64,000 nt of DNA from Jacaranda mimosifolia (Eukaryota; Streptophyta; Magnoliopsida; Lamiales; Bignoniaceae). The DNA is taken from the NCBI GenBank assembly GCA_018894105.1, contig CM032128.1:28977299-29041298 (forward strand), given 5' to 3'. Both the position numbers and the translations under genes were made by a program. The notes below the pieces were generated by a model. The model was not told the DNA's origin. It did no database searches and saw nothing but the letters and a program-made list of their open reading frames with translations. Of the stretch, positions 1 through 12,369 are shown in pieces (position 1 is the stretch's first letter; each line of letters opens with the position of its first letter).

Positions 1-400
1 TTTTAAAATATTAATACATTTAATGTTTGATAATATTCTTCCAAAAAACTAAAAAACTAAAACTAAAAATAAAAAATATGTTATCTTAGACGACATAATT
101 TAATTATTTTTAATTACATACTCTATAATGTTAAATAATAAACATATCTAAAACAATATAAATAATTTTAGTTGAGTTCATTTATTAATCAAGATATAAA
201 ATTAGAAATATATCAATCTAACAATATAATTCTAATAATTTTGATTTGTATATTCAATAATATTAAATAAACATATTTAGAATAATTTAACTAAATTTAT
301 TTAATAAGTAAAATATTTTTCTAAAAAGAAAATTTTGAATTTATTAATTCAAATAATATTATTTTGGTAAATTTAAATACATATTTAATAATATTAATAA
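1..400. other. AT-rich intergenic DNA with degenerate repeats
   Basis: Very AT-rich, with no coding potential seen. Loosely repeated phrases (AATATTAAATAAACATAT-like, near 130, 255 and 385) resemble the AT-rich interior of the MULE-like element at 26389-28120. This may be the edge of a related decayed element, but no terminus is visible. Confidence 0.35.
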
Positions 401-1880
401 CAAACAATGTGGCAGCTCGGAGGCTCCAAAGTCACCACACCGCGACATTAACCCTCTCTAGGAGATTTTCCTTTCAAGGGTTAGTGCCAAGCGCAGACTA
501 ACAAAATAAAATGACAAATCATATTAAAATGAACAACTTATATTTTATTCTTTGTACACTAGCCTGAACTTTTCCCCTAGTTATAGATGAGTGTATACAT
601 ATATTAGTACCTGATGTATGGTACTAAAGCCACCATGGCTATAAGTCTTATTACGTATATACATAAACTTATTGATCTGGGTACATTTAGATTCAAACAA
701 AAGATAATTTCTCCCTTCTCTATTCCCAAGTTCCTTCTTCTGGTACGACCAGTCCAGCCTCATCAGTATAAAGAGAAGTATAAGGGTGAGTTCGAATGAC
801 TCAGTGAGGAAAGTTGGAGAGAGTTACCTGTATAAAGCTTATTCTGCAGTGGAAGATGATAGAGTGAGAATTTAAGTAGGAAACAAACATGCCAGGATAA
901 CTAGATTTTTGTAACAAGATTTTGTAATAAATACTTGACAAGTCAAATGGACATATTTTGAGATATTTTAAGGTTTTATATAAATTAAGAGATGCTTTAG
1001 TTAAATTACTTATAAAAATCTTATCAGCTAAGAGACATCATAATCATATCAAACCTTTCGTGTAACTCCATCACTGTCCCATACCAGCAAGGAGAATTCA
1101 TGACCTTAATGTTTTTTTCATGTTCAAACTCAAGTGTACAGGATTCTAGATGTGGCCCTCGTCGCAGAGTCGCACGTGGCACTCAGTTCCTTACACTTCA
1201 TGTCATGAAGAATAAAATAAGATTTTATCATTTGAAGTACAAAATACAGCTGAAAGATGTCTAGTACTGAAATCCAGAGGTGCCATGACGATAAATTCAA
1301 GAGGGGGCCCCCACTGCATATCCCCTTTCAACTAGTGTGGCACTTTGCTCTGCCTGGCACATACTTTACAATATCGACCGAATACGATATTCAAAAGGGT
1401 CAAGAATAGAACAAGTATACAGAAAGTGTCAAACTCGGGATTTTAGAGGTGGCCCCCACCGCACACCCCCTGTCAGCAAGTGTAGCACTTAGTTCCCAAT
1501 TCGACGAGTAGGATGAGAAGATTTATAATAATTAGAAAATATAAATCTTTTTCAAGTTACAACTTATTTGGAGTGAGAAGACTTTTTTTCATAAAATAAT
1601 TTAAAGAATCTTTTCTATTTTGAGATGTTTTGGAAGTATTCGGTATAGGGGTTCTTACTTTACTCAATTAAGTAACATAGTTTTGATTATAAATAAACAA
1701 ACAAAATAAACATTAATGCCATGATCTTTTGATTAGGAATACTTCAGGATTTCATCCGGCTCAAACTTACCAACCAGATCAAATAATCATCATCACCATA
1801 AGTGAGGCATTTCAAGAAGTGCAAAAAGGTTATATGATTTTAAGATGTAGTTATTAACAAGTAACAGATGAAAATTAGAA
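401..1880. other. intergenic, three diverged GC-richer repeats
   Basis: No gene recognised. Around 1141-1200, 1270-1350 and 1437-1500 the same order of short words recurs: (A)GAGGTGGCCCCCAC, then CCCCTTTCAACTAGTGTGGC, then a TTCC-type ending. These look like three decayed copies of one unit of about 150-165 bp. They are GC-richer than their surroundings and of unknown origin. Confidence 0.3.
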
Positions 1881-1884
1881 AGAA

Positions 1885-2650
1885 ATAAAAGACCTCATGT
1901 ATCAATGATCAAGGTGTTCCTGAAAACATGAGATAGGTATATAATTTTAGAAAAGATATTGCAAAAGAACAAAAGACTCCACACATCAATATTCAGGGTG
2001 TTTCAGGAAAAAAAGAAAAAAGAATTACAAGTAACAGAATAACAATTTAGAAGGAACATAAAACCTCATTGTATCAAGAATCAATGTGTTCAAGGAAACA
2101 CAATACGGATATATAATTTTCGGAAAAATATTAATAGGTAACAAAATGAAATTAAGAAAGACCAAAATACCTCACATATCAATATTCAAGGTGTTTCAAG
2201 AAAAAGAAGTCAGGTAACAGAATAAAAATTTAGAAGGAATAGAAGACCTCACATACAAATAATCAAGGTGCTCAAGGGAACACAAGGAGGTGCATGATTT
2301 CAAGAAAAAGAATTAAAGGTAACATAATGAAAATTGAGAAGAAGTAGAAGACCTCACATGTCAATAATCAAGGTGTTTCAGGAAAAAGAATTAAGGCAAC
2401 ATAATAAAAATTTAGAAGAAATAGAAAACCTCACATATTAACAATCAAGGTATTCAAGGGAACACAAGATAAATACATGATTTCAGGAAAAGGAATTATA
2501 GGTAACATAACAAAAATTAACAAGGAACAGAAGGCTTTATCGTATCAATAATCAAGGCGTTCAGGGAAACATGAGTTGGGTATATAATTTTAGGAAAATA
2601 TTAACAGGCAACATAATGAAATTGAGAAGGACTAGAAGACCTCACCGAGT
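1885..2650. repeat. tandem array with alternating short and long units
   Basis: Around nine diverged units are recognisable by the anchor ACCTCAC(A)TATCAATAATC, then AAGGTGTTCA, AGGAAAA, GGTAACATAATGAAAATT and AGAAGGA. Anchors fall near 1892, 1976, 2063, 2169, 2246, 2351, 2428, 2534 and 2639. From 2063 onward the spacing is 106, 77, 105, 77, 106, 105, mostly alternating long and short. The long units carry an extra segment (AACACAAGATAGGTATATGA-like). No coding capacity is seen. Confidence 0.75.
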
Positions 2651-2799
2651 CTTGTGATCGAGATTCTCCAATAAATTTGCATGCTTAATTACCCAAATTT
2701 AAGATTCAATTATTATTGATCGTTCTTTTGGTAATATTATGAGGGGATGAAAATAATAATAAGAATTAGTTTAATTACAGTACTATATACCATTTTAAT

Positions 2800-2995
2800 T
2801 ATTTAGTTACTATTTAATAATTCAAGCGACTAACCTTATTGATATGTTGAGCATTTATATATCTATATATATATATATATATATCTAAGAGTAATCTTTC
2901 CTATTTAATAATTTCTAAGCGACTAACCTTATTGATATATTTATATATATATATATATAAGAGTAATCTTTCCTATTTATTAATTTCTAAATAAG
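2800..2995. repeat. tandem duplication around an AT microsatellite
   Basis: Two adjacent copies of about 95 bp contain AAGCGACTAACCTTATTGAT, then an (AT)n run, then AAGAGTAATCTTTCCTATTT. The two copies differ mainly in the length of the AT run. Confidence 0.7.
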
Positions 2996-4355
2996 TCGAA
3001 TATATCTTAACACTTTTCTTATCACATTGTTATAAGATTTACATAAAATCATTATATCTAAACCATATTCTACAATTTCCACCAAATCTAATTTACATTG
3101 AAATCATTTTGTACGCAATTTTCTTATGCATAAAATATTTTTGAGTAATACATATTATTTGTGCATATTCTCACATTCATTATACTAAAAATTGACATGC
3201 ATATAAAATATATACTTATAATTTGGATAATGATGAAAAAACCATTCTTATGAAATAAATATTTGATAGTCCAATATCATATTAAAGAAATTTTTTTGAA
3301 ATTCATCAAAGTAATAAACTTATCTTATGATAATAGAAGTTACTGAAAACATGATGGTTATTTTGATTGTATATTACAATTATAATTTTTTACTTTATTG
3401 AATGTGTGAGATAAGTAAAAAAGGTAAATTTAATACATTTGAAATATAATATCATAACTACGTACAATGTATATGAATTTTTAATTTCATCCTCACTATT
3501 ATATTTTATTTTACAAAAAATTAAAGGGTAAAACTTATAAAAATGCACTGATAACTTTCATTTTAGAGACAAAATAGACTTCCTTTTTATAATAGTTTAG
3601 ACATAATCTTAGTTTATTTAAATAATTTAAAATTCCGTATATAAAATAAAGATCATTGCAAACTGAAATTTATTCACTTAATGCATTACATTAATGACAA
3701 TTTCATATACTCAGCACTTAATTTTTTTTTCTCTCACCATTATTATTCTTTTCTGCAATGTGTATGAAGGTAACAAAGAAATAAAATCAAGTAAAGTCTA
3801 ATATTTTCTCACTGTACCAGACTCTACTGTTGGAAATTACCAAACATATGATGTATAAAATCTAGGGTTATCAATTAATATATCACAAGCATCATGTGCA
3901 GACTTTTCTCAGAATTTGAGCATTTTAGATGAATATATTCATCATTTAATATGACATTTGAAAAAAAAACACTCTTAAATTGAGTTGAGTTGTTATCAAA
4001 TTTCTTATTTTCTGTTTGAGAAAAAAGAATTTTGTAGAGGTATGTTTGAATCATAAATATTAGAAAATTTTAAATAACCTATATATTCTTTTAATATTTT
4101 CTATTATTATGCTTACGGAGGTCCGTTAATTTGTTTTGTAGTCGATTTGAAAACACTTTTTAAAACAAGAATTTTAATTTTTTCTGGGATCAATATAAAT
4201 ATACATATCAGCCGCATTTAATAAAGTCGTGGTATTTAATTTCTTGCCAATTGCTACCAAAGCATATCCATCAACTTATAAATTAGCATCAGACTGTATA
4301 TGATCTATGAAGAGCAAATTTACTCTGCCTCATATTAAAATAAATAAAAACAAAG
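2996..4355. other. AT-rich intergenic DNA
   Basis: No gene, RNA or element terminus recognised on either strand; only short AT-rich runs. Confidence 0.5.
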
Positions 4356-4363
4356 ACATAGAG

Positions 4364-5052
4364 TAGGGTTGTTGGATTTTAATTCGAATTCGATTCGAAT
4401 TTTAAGATTTTTATCTGATTAAAATATTCAATGAATCATATTCGATTATAAATATCCATAATTAGAAATAAATGGATTAGATACGGAATTAAGCAATTTG
4501 ATCCGTTAATGATTCGAATCCTAACTTTAATAAATTTTTATTAAATTAATACTCTGACATATAATATTAATAAAGATTTTTAAAAGAAAATCTATATATT
4601 ATATTGACCTAATATCTATATTAACATTTATATTATGCTACTAATATTGAGTCTCAAGCCTAAAAAAATAAGAGGGATACTGATAAAATATCAAATATTA
4701 TAATATATATAGTAGTTCATCTATGCCTTAATATAATGTGAAATAGGGTTTTGGTATTCAAATATTTAACTTTTGGACTAATATATAATAAAAAGTTGTT
4801 AAAAATTTAAATATAACATAAATTTACTTTATAAATATAATATTTTTATATAATCCAAAAGGGGGAAAACAAGAAAGAAAAAAATATTAAATCAGGTCAA
4901 AAATTTTTTATCAAATTTCGGATATATATTGAAAAAAATATTAAATCGGGTCGGATTCATATATAAATTTTGACAATCAAATTTGAATTCAAATTCGGAT
5001 TCGAATTCAAATATGATTGATCCGATTTAAATCCGACCTGTTAACGGCCCTA
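4364..5052. mobile_element. hAT-like nonautonomous TIR element
   Basis: The left end reads TAGGGTTGTTGGAT. The right end, read on the opposite strand, is TAGGGCCGTTAACAGGTCGG. Flanking 8-bp direct repeats are ACATAGAG (4356-4363) and ACTTAGAG (5053-5060), one mismatch. An 8-bp duplication with TAGGG termini is typical of hAT elements. The interior is AT-rich with TTCGAATTC words and no transposase ORF. Confidence 0.65.
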
Positions 5053-5247
5053 ACTTAGAGAATGACTAACTACAAGTGGTATAAATTTCAATTATTTTCA
5101 GCTCATAAACTTCAAATTTTTAATTCGAATTCAAATTTGATTGATCTTATTTAAATCCGATCTGTTAACGGCCCTAATTTAGAGAATGACTAACTACAAC
5201 TGGCATGAATTTCAATTATTTTCAGCTCATAAACTTCAAATTTTTAT
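5000..5247. repeat. 124-bp tandem duplication including a hAT end and its flank
   Basis: The segment from about 5000 to 5123 is repeated from 5124 to 5247 with a period of 124 bp. Each unit holds TTCGAATTCAAAT, TTAACGGCCCTAA and TTTAGAGAATGACTAACTAC. The unit spans the right end of the hAT-like element plus its target duplication and about 70 bp of flank, so it arose after or during that insertion. Confidence 0.8.
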
Positions 5248-5381
5248 CATATAATTGGGCCATAAGATGTGCAAGCAAATTATTTTATCGCCCATATTCC
5301 TCTTCCACGCTATCTCATTAAAATTATTCTTAGACCATTCATTAAAATTTAACAAATAAATATTATCTAATGTTAAATTGA

Positions 5382-5722
5382 CTTGTGTTTGACTAAATTT
5401 ATTTAAAAAAATTTAAAAGCTCTTATATTTTGTAAGATATTTTTGAAATTTATGAGATATTAGATTTTATTTCAAAAATAAATTCTTAAGTGTTTGTACT
5501 ATTAATTAATATAATAAAATTAATTGAGTTTGTTAAAATTTTAAAATAAATTAGGAAATTTTTATTCTTTTAAAAAAAATTATAAAATTTCTATAACTTA
5601 TTTTTGAAGCTTATAAGTTATTTTTAAAAAAATTTATTAGATATTTTTTTAATATTTTATAAATTCTTAAATATTTTATAAGATATTTTAAGAAATTTTA
5701 TAAAATTACTCAAACACGCTTG
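5382..5722. mobile_element. candidate short MITE
   Basis: The left side GTGTTTGACTAAATTTAT (about 5385) is inverted on the right as CAAACACGC (about 5711-5719); the complementary strand reads GTGTTTGAGTAATTTTATA. The interior is AT-rich with mirrored TAAGATATTTT words. I could not fix a target duplication, so the ends are approximate. The right end lies about 250 bp upstream of the TFIIE-beta leader exon. Confidence 0.4.
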
Positions 5723-5970
5723 AAGCCGACAAGATTCCATGAGGGGAGAATTGATAACCTTGAAATTTAAGAGGACCATACTATCATCAACGCAAAATTA
5801 GGAGGGCTCAAACGAAGCTCTGGGATTCCTTTATATGTCGCCGCCCACTTCTGTATTTCTTATATTCATTTGTGACTTCTCCCGTTTCTTGGCAAATCAC
5901 CATAACCAAATCAGGCGGATCTTCGCGGGTTTTTCTTGATTATATATCGCCTCTTGTATTGCCGCCTGAG

Positions 5971-6718
5971 GTGAGTGATAACTAAGATGAAAGGATTGAA
6001 ATTTTTATCCATTCAATGTGAAAATCTTACCTGAAAGTGAATTGGAAACCCTTAGAATTTACTGACTTATTTCTGTTTGTGCAATTGGAAATAGGTTATG
6101 GAATTTTAATTAATTAAATTTAATAATTTTGCATCAGTTGCTGTGTGTAACGATGAATTTGAGTTATTTCCTGATTTACTATATAGCCAAAATTTATTGG
6201 AAATATTGCAGTATTGGGGTCTGATGCCCGCTTCGCTCTCTCCGACTAACATATTTATGGTGGTTTGCGGGAGGAATTATGTTGGGATTGTCTGGACTTC
6301 TGAATTGGGGGGTCGATCGTTTTCGAATTTTAGGAGGAATATCAAATCTCATCATTTACAGCAATGAGGGATTTTACTTCTCAGTTCTCACTCATTGCAC
6401 TTTGTACTAGGGTTTAGATTGTTAAATAGACACGGGAAATTGATCCTTGATTTTTAGTTCAATTCTTAAAAACCCCAATCTGGAACCCAGTAAAACTTCT
6501 GAATTAACAGGCCTTAAAGCTCTAACATTTTGGATGCATTTTACTTCCTTCGTAGGTGTTCTTTCACTGCCTGCATATAATCATTTAGGCGTTTTGTTGG
6601 GGAGGAGTGATATTTTGAGTTAAATAGTTTTGCTGATGTTTGTATTATTAAGCATACTCACTACTGTGATATGTTCTACTTCTTTCCGACTTTAACAAGC
6701 TTATTTTTTGTCTCTTAG
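5971..6718 (+). other. intron in the 5' leader of the TFIIE-beta gene
   Basis: A strong donor (CTGAG|GTGAGTG) lies at 5970/5971 and an acceptor (TCTCTTAG) ends at 6718, directly before the ATG at 6719. This leaves an untranslated first exon of unknown start (roughly 5800-5970) and an initiator codon that opens exon 2. It is inferred from splice consensus only. Confidence 0.6.
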
Positions 6719-9532
6719 ATGGCGTCACTTCAAGAAAGTTTTTCAAAATTTAAGAAACAGCCAGAGAAATGCCAGTCAACAAGTACCGCGGCTAAAGCAG
6801 GATCATCCAAAGCCACTGCTTCTAAATCTATGCCCTCGAGCACCTCCACTTTGGCCAATGCAAAGTCTCCTGCAACCCCAGTTAAATTTTCGAATAATAC
6901 AGAACGGCTTCAACATATACAAAGCATTAGGAAAGCTCCTGTGGGGGCTCAAATCAAGCGTGTTATTGATTTGCTCTTTGAGGTACTGAATCTTCTCCTT
7001 ATTTCTTATATTTTGTTTCAGAAAGACAATGTATGTTAATTTTGTTTTTTCTCCTTTTCTCTATCTTCTTGACAATGAAAATGATCTTGGGCATGCGCAG
7101 TTTCTTGATGTGCCTAAACAAATATATCACTAATTCAGTTAAATAGTTTATTTCTTGATATGGTCCTTTGATTTGCTAGTTTATTTTGTAGGAAGCATTC
7201 TTTTAGATGGCCTTCAAAGAGGTCCTCACATGCAAGAAATCCCCCTGCTTTTATTATTTTCGATGCTGCTCTGCTCCATTTTCATCTCTGGCTTTGTTTC
7301 ATCAGTTTCTGTTGCGCAAATAAACATACTTTTCTCACTCTCTTTCAGACAAGCACATAGTCTAGAACAACCTTAGTATATTTTGCCCCCAGCTGATTGG
7401 GATACAACAAATGTTCTTTCATCAGTAAATGGAGAGGAAATCTTTGAACCCAACATCAAGCAGCATGTACTTTATTATTTGGCTACGTGGACGTGCTGCT
7501 TTCATGTGTTATACAGGCTAGATTCATATTGAAGCTAAGCTTCCTTTAATACCTGATTTACAATTATATAACTTATAAAACCCTCCTTGCATGAAAATTG
7601 TGGGCTGTAATTCAAACATATGATAATTGGATAAATGAAATACATAGTCGAGTCAACCAATTCTTTGTGCTATAATATGTTCAAATGGACGATAGGAAGC
7701 ATTTGAAGAGAGTCAAGAGATCGACTAAAAATTCTTTCCTTATGAGGACGGAGCTGCAATTTAGTGCCTGTGTGCTTTTTAACTTCTTTATATTGCACAT
7801 TGCAAGTGTTAGATTATACGATCCTGATCCTGTCTTACCTTTAGTAATACCACTTCTGTGGCATACCAAACAATACTTTTTGATTAACTTATTTGTGATG
7901 TGGATATCCATTAGGCTTAATTAGATGCTTTTGGCATCAATAGTGTAGGTATTCGTGAGACTACAGAACAGTAAGAATAATTGGAATGTTTTTATGCTCA
8001 TTAGTTGTGCAGACTCTGTTTTTTGGGCATTATCATTTTGTTTAAATGGTTTTTGTCCTTTCCCGACAACTCTTCATATAAACATTTTATTCTGTTTACT
8101 GCACACAAAAGAACTTGAATTTTGTGCATTAAGTGCTGTAGCTTATCCCTGATCGGCATGCAGTTTTCCCTTTTAAACAATTGGATAATGCTTTCAAGCC
8201 AAGTCTCTGTTTAAGTAGTACTGGGTTGTGCTGGATCCATTGATTGAAGTTGGATGGTTGTTTTCCTGCTGCACCATTGTCATGAAATATACAGTCATAC
8301 ACAAATTACTCATTTTTGTTCGACTCCTAAGCAGCTTGTTACCTACTTGCACTTCTGTTGATAACTGTGTTTAATTGGGGTCATTTAGTCTACTTGCTAT
8401 TAGATTCTAGTGGTAGCAGATAATAACTGCAATCGCTTAACTTAAATTTCTCATCTCCAGACAAGGCAAGCCTTCACTCCTGAGCAAATAAATGAAGCAT
8501 GTTATGTGGATATTAATTCAAACAAGGCCGTCTTTGATAGTTTAAGGAACAATCCAAAAGTGAGTTATGATGGGAAGCGATTCTCCTACAAGGTAAATTT
8601 TCTCTTTGCGTAGACTGCCAGTCAGACTACTCTGCAACTATGGAGTTCTTTTCTGTGGAAAAAATACCTTTGGTTCTTCGTGCACCATTTCCTAGGATAA
8701 TATATTCTGTTTATAATTTGTTTGGCAGTCCAAACATGACTTGAAAGATAAGAGCCAACTTCTTGTCTTAATTCGGAAGTTTCCCGAGGGTGTTGCTGTT
8801 ATCGATCTCAAGGATGCATACCCAACTGTTGTGGAGGACTTACAGGTAACTTGGTTGTTGAAACTGTGAGTTATGCCAGAGAAATGTGTGTCTCTTTGGA
8901 TAGCATTGTTCAAGCCACTACAGATATTTTTTTGTTTGGGTGTGGGGTGGGCTTATGTAACTGAGGGATGTGGGGAAGGGGGATTGGTGATGGGTAGATT
9001 ATGTCACTCAAAGATGCCTCTCATTTCTAGGACATTCTATTTGACAAAGGTGTTTGTCAGGTAGCTTGAAACAATGTTTTTCATATTCCCATGTTTGAAA
9101 CTCTTTACATTTGTTAAGATCTATGTATTCTCTCATTACTTAACCCCTGGAAGATGATCTACTGATCAACAATATTTTTTGTAGTCTTTGAAAGCTTCAG
9201 GCCAAATTTGGCTGCTGTCAAACTTCGATTCGCAAGAGGACATAGCCTACCCAAATGATCCAAGAGCAGTTATTAAAGTTGATGATGATTTGAAACAGTT
9301 ATTTCGGGGGATTGAGCTCCCACGTGATATGCTCGACATTGAAAAGGATCTTCAGAAGAACGGAATGAAACCTGCTACAAATACTGCTAAGAGGAGGGCC
9401 ATGGCGCAGGTTCATGGCATTGCTCCCAAGCCTAAGACCAAGAAGAAGAAGCACGAAATCAGCAAGAGGACCAAGCTTACCAATGCTCACCTTCCAGAAC
9501 TCTTCCAAAACCTCAATGTCCCTGGTTCATGA
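6719..9532 (+). CDS. GTF2E2: General transcription factor IIE subunit 2 (TFIIE-beta)
   Basis: Predicted subunit of TFIIE, which helps recruit and regulate TFIIH at RNA polymerase II promoters in the nucleus. Coding exons are 6719-6982, 8461-8592, 8729-8845 and 9185-9532; every junction is GT-AG and in phase 0, giving 286 aa, a usual length for plant TFIIE-beta. The N-terminal 60 residues are Ser/Lys/Ala-rich. The conserved core begins near KAPVGAQIKRVIDLLFE (exon 1) and continues with TRQAFTPEQINEACYVDINS (exon 2), the winged-helix region. A second winged-helix stretch follows in exons 3-4 (LVLIRKFPEGVAVIDLKDAY, then GQIWLLSNFD). The C-terminus has a basic run, KPKTKKKKHEISKRTKLTN, typical of the family. 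Intron 1 is 1478 bp. The gene looks intact, with no frameshift. Confidence 0.95.
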
Positions 9533-11221
9533 TGGCAGTTCAACCCATATGATTGACAATATTATTCATAACGGTTGGAGGGGATGTCATAATTTCCGTA
9601 AGTTCTTGATCAATTTGTGATTGAGCAGCTAATCCGTATGAATGTCTTTCAAGTAGCCTGTGTTCTAATGCTTTTGCATCTTGCTTACGAACCCTCCCAA
9701 CAGTTTAAATAGAAGCATTTTTTGGAGGTGAACTTTGCTTCTAGACTTACACGTACATTCTTGCCCTTCATTCTGGGGATGTTGCAACAACTGGAGTATG
9801 TTGGTAGCTAATTGGTGTGCAATCTTATTCGAGAAAATGTATTTTCTTACATATATTTGTTGTTGCCTATTATGATAGTGAAATGCAATTTGATTAAGAA
9901 CTTCAGATCTTTATATTTAGAAATTAGTTTTTTTTAGTTTTTTTCAATGTAAAATTTTATTAATAAAAACACAAGATTATGCCTCATCTGCATTATTCTC
10001 TGCATGGCTTAACTAGGTCAAAGATTAAAAAAAGGGAAAAAAAATGCCGAAGCCATGAATGATCAAAGTCTAGTGACTATTTTTATACAACATAAACAAA
10101 AGAAAGGCATTTAATTCAGAAAATATTAAAAAGAGTAATTGTATACTTTAGTAATCACTAGAAATTGGCCGCGACGTGAGATGAGGTGCTATTGAGTGCA
10201 CCCACTAAAAAAAAATTGGGTTTCTAAACTCATATGCATAAATATATATATATATATATATATTTTAAAAGTGGACAAAGAAATTTAATATATGAGCAAA
10301 TATTGATTATGTAGGCACACCTTAAACTTGATCGTTATCCAAGCTAGTTTTCAAATATTACAAAAGGCGAGTTATTTTTTTTGAAGTGTTTAATTCGAGA
10401 AATTCTCAACTTTTCTTTATCTTTTGCTCATTTTATGTTGTATTTTTCCGTTCGTGATAGACAACGCAATTTTGATTGCTTTACTTATTCATAAAATTTC
10501 TTTTAAATCAGATATAATCACACAAAAACCATTTAATATTTTTTTTTGTGAGAAGCATATTTTATACCATGAAATTAACCAAGAATACTAGTTTGCAGTT
10601 TCCATCCATCATATGATTAAAGTCAGAGTTTGACAAAATAGAAAAAATACATTTCAATTGTGACTTTTTGAGTGATACTCCACTGTTTCATCTTGCAAAT
10701 TATTGTAATAGGTTGTAGAGACAATAATAACGAAAATTTAAAAAAAAGAAAAGATGATATATAAATTATTAGAAGAAAATTTATAAGTTATTAAAAATGT
10801 ATTTTGAGTTGAATATATTTTAATATAAATGTAAATAATTTAGTAGTGACAAATGGGTGGGTTGGGTTGGTTATGGGTTTATGTTTATGGGTTGAAAATG
10901 GGTTGGGTTAAAAATGGGTTGGATCTGATTTGGGTGGATCCAATATAAAAAAGAAAAAATATAAACCTTTTACTAAATACATTGTTATATTATTTTATTA
11001 AATTATAATATTTTTACTTTATTTGACATATGTTAATTAATTATTATCAAATCCTTGTTAATCACGTAAAATCAAATCAAATTATTTAAACGTATAATTT
11101 ACTTATTATTTTATAATATTTATATTTTTTCTTTTAATACAAAATAACAATCTTGCTCAATGAATAAAACATAACTATTTAAAATATTTTAATTTTTTAG
11201 TACAAAATGTTTACATTATAC
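9533..11221. other. 3' region of TFIIE-beta and AT-rich intergenic DNA
   Basis: The first few hundred bases (to about 9900) are probably the 3' UTR. After that no gene is seen. An (AT)n run lies at about 10241-10264. GGGTTGG/GGGTTA words cluster at 10855-10930, and the complementary CCAACCC words recur at 15040-15110. The two could be the ends of one old TIR element split by the insertion at 11227, but no target duplication was found. Confidence 0.4.
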
Positions 11222-11226
11222 CTAAC

Positions 11227-11992
11227 TAATGAGGGTGAAATCCGATGGTAGCTAGATTAGCTAACGGTTTGGATCGGTTCGACCTCTTTGGTCGATATAC
11301 GGATACAAATGGGCTGAGTCCTGCAATTATAAGCAAACGTCAGGCTAGCCGAGGAGCCTGCGGCTTAGGCTCTTCGACGCTCAAGTTAGTATAGAGTCGA
11401 CCAGATATAATGAGTAGTTAAGTGAGGGCTTTGTGTATATAGAATGACATACATTTGAGAGGCTGGAATGAGGGTATTTATAGCTTTCTCTCAGTGGGGA
11501 TTTGTTTGGGATGCTCTTGACAAGTAGTTATGGTCTTTGTCCTTGTGTGGGGGCTATTAGGTCATCTCCCATCCTTATACTATTCCAAGTGGCTGCCTCT
11601 TCAGGTTTTGGGGACATAATAGGATATTGTACACGTGTCTCCTCCCTAGTGTGGCAGTATAGGTGGTACTAGGGCGGCATGCGCCATTAATGCGGAAGCG
11701 TGCTACCTGTCAAGGCATTTTAATGCGGCAGGGTTGGCTACGCTATGGGTCGACCTCCCTGGTCGATCGGGAGATTGATCAAACGATGCATATGTGCGTG
11801 GTCTATGGGGCGAATGAGCAATGCGGTCGAGGCATCGATTAATGACCTGTCCGCGAACGAGGTCAACTCGCATGGTCGATTTGGATTGCCGGACGCCAGT
11901 AGCATAATTGGGCCTTGTGTATGAGGTGGGCCAGCCGCTACACCCTTGGGCCTGTAGTCTTTGGGCCGAGCAAACTGGGCTATCCCATATCA
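11227..11992 (-). repeat. LTR of the deleted Tat element
   Basis: Aligns throughout with the LTRs at 31226-32018 and 41218-42010, for example CTGAGTCCTGCAAT, AGCAAACGTCAGGCTA and GGTATTTATAGC. The expected TG at its start reads TA (TAATGAGGGTG), so the terminal dinucleotide is mutated. Confidence 0.85.
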
Positions 11993-12202
11993 TGAGTCCC
12001 CCCACTTTCAAATGTTGAACGAGGGAATCGACGATAAGGATTGGGAAGTAGTCTGTTGAGCAGTTACGCTAGTTATCGACGAGGGTTTTTGAAAGTTGAC
12101 CCGAGTTTTGCGCATTTAATAAGCGGTTACATCGTGTCGCGCGTGCCGCGGAACGGCGGTTACAGCATTATTGCAACCGCTTGGATTCTGCTCTCAGGCG
12201 CC

Positions 12203-12210
12203 TATAAATA
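12203..12210 (+). promoter_or_regulatory. TATA box ahead of the antisense ORF (deleted copy)
   Basis: TATAAATA, about 165 bp before the ORF. It is kept at the matching place in the other Tat copy (32232-32239) despite divergence around it, which suggests the antisense gene has its own promoter. Functional use is inferred. Confidence 0.5.
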
Positions 12211-12369
12211 TGCTCTGTTAAAACAGTCATTTTTACTTTTGCTGTCTTTGCGTCTAGTCGAACGTTTAGCCAACTGCCTTTGTTGCTAATATCATCTGCT
12301 TTTACTTCATCAACACAGTAAGTTCTTTCTTTTCTTCTCCTTAGCGTTCTTGGATTTATTGTAGTAATA

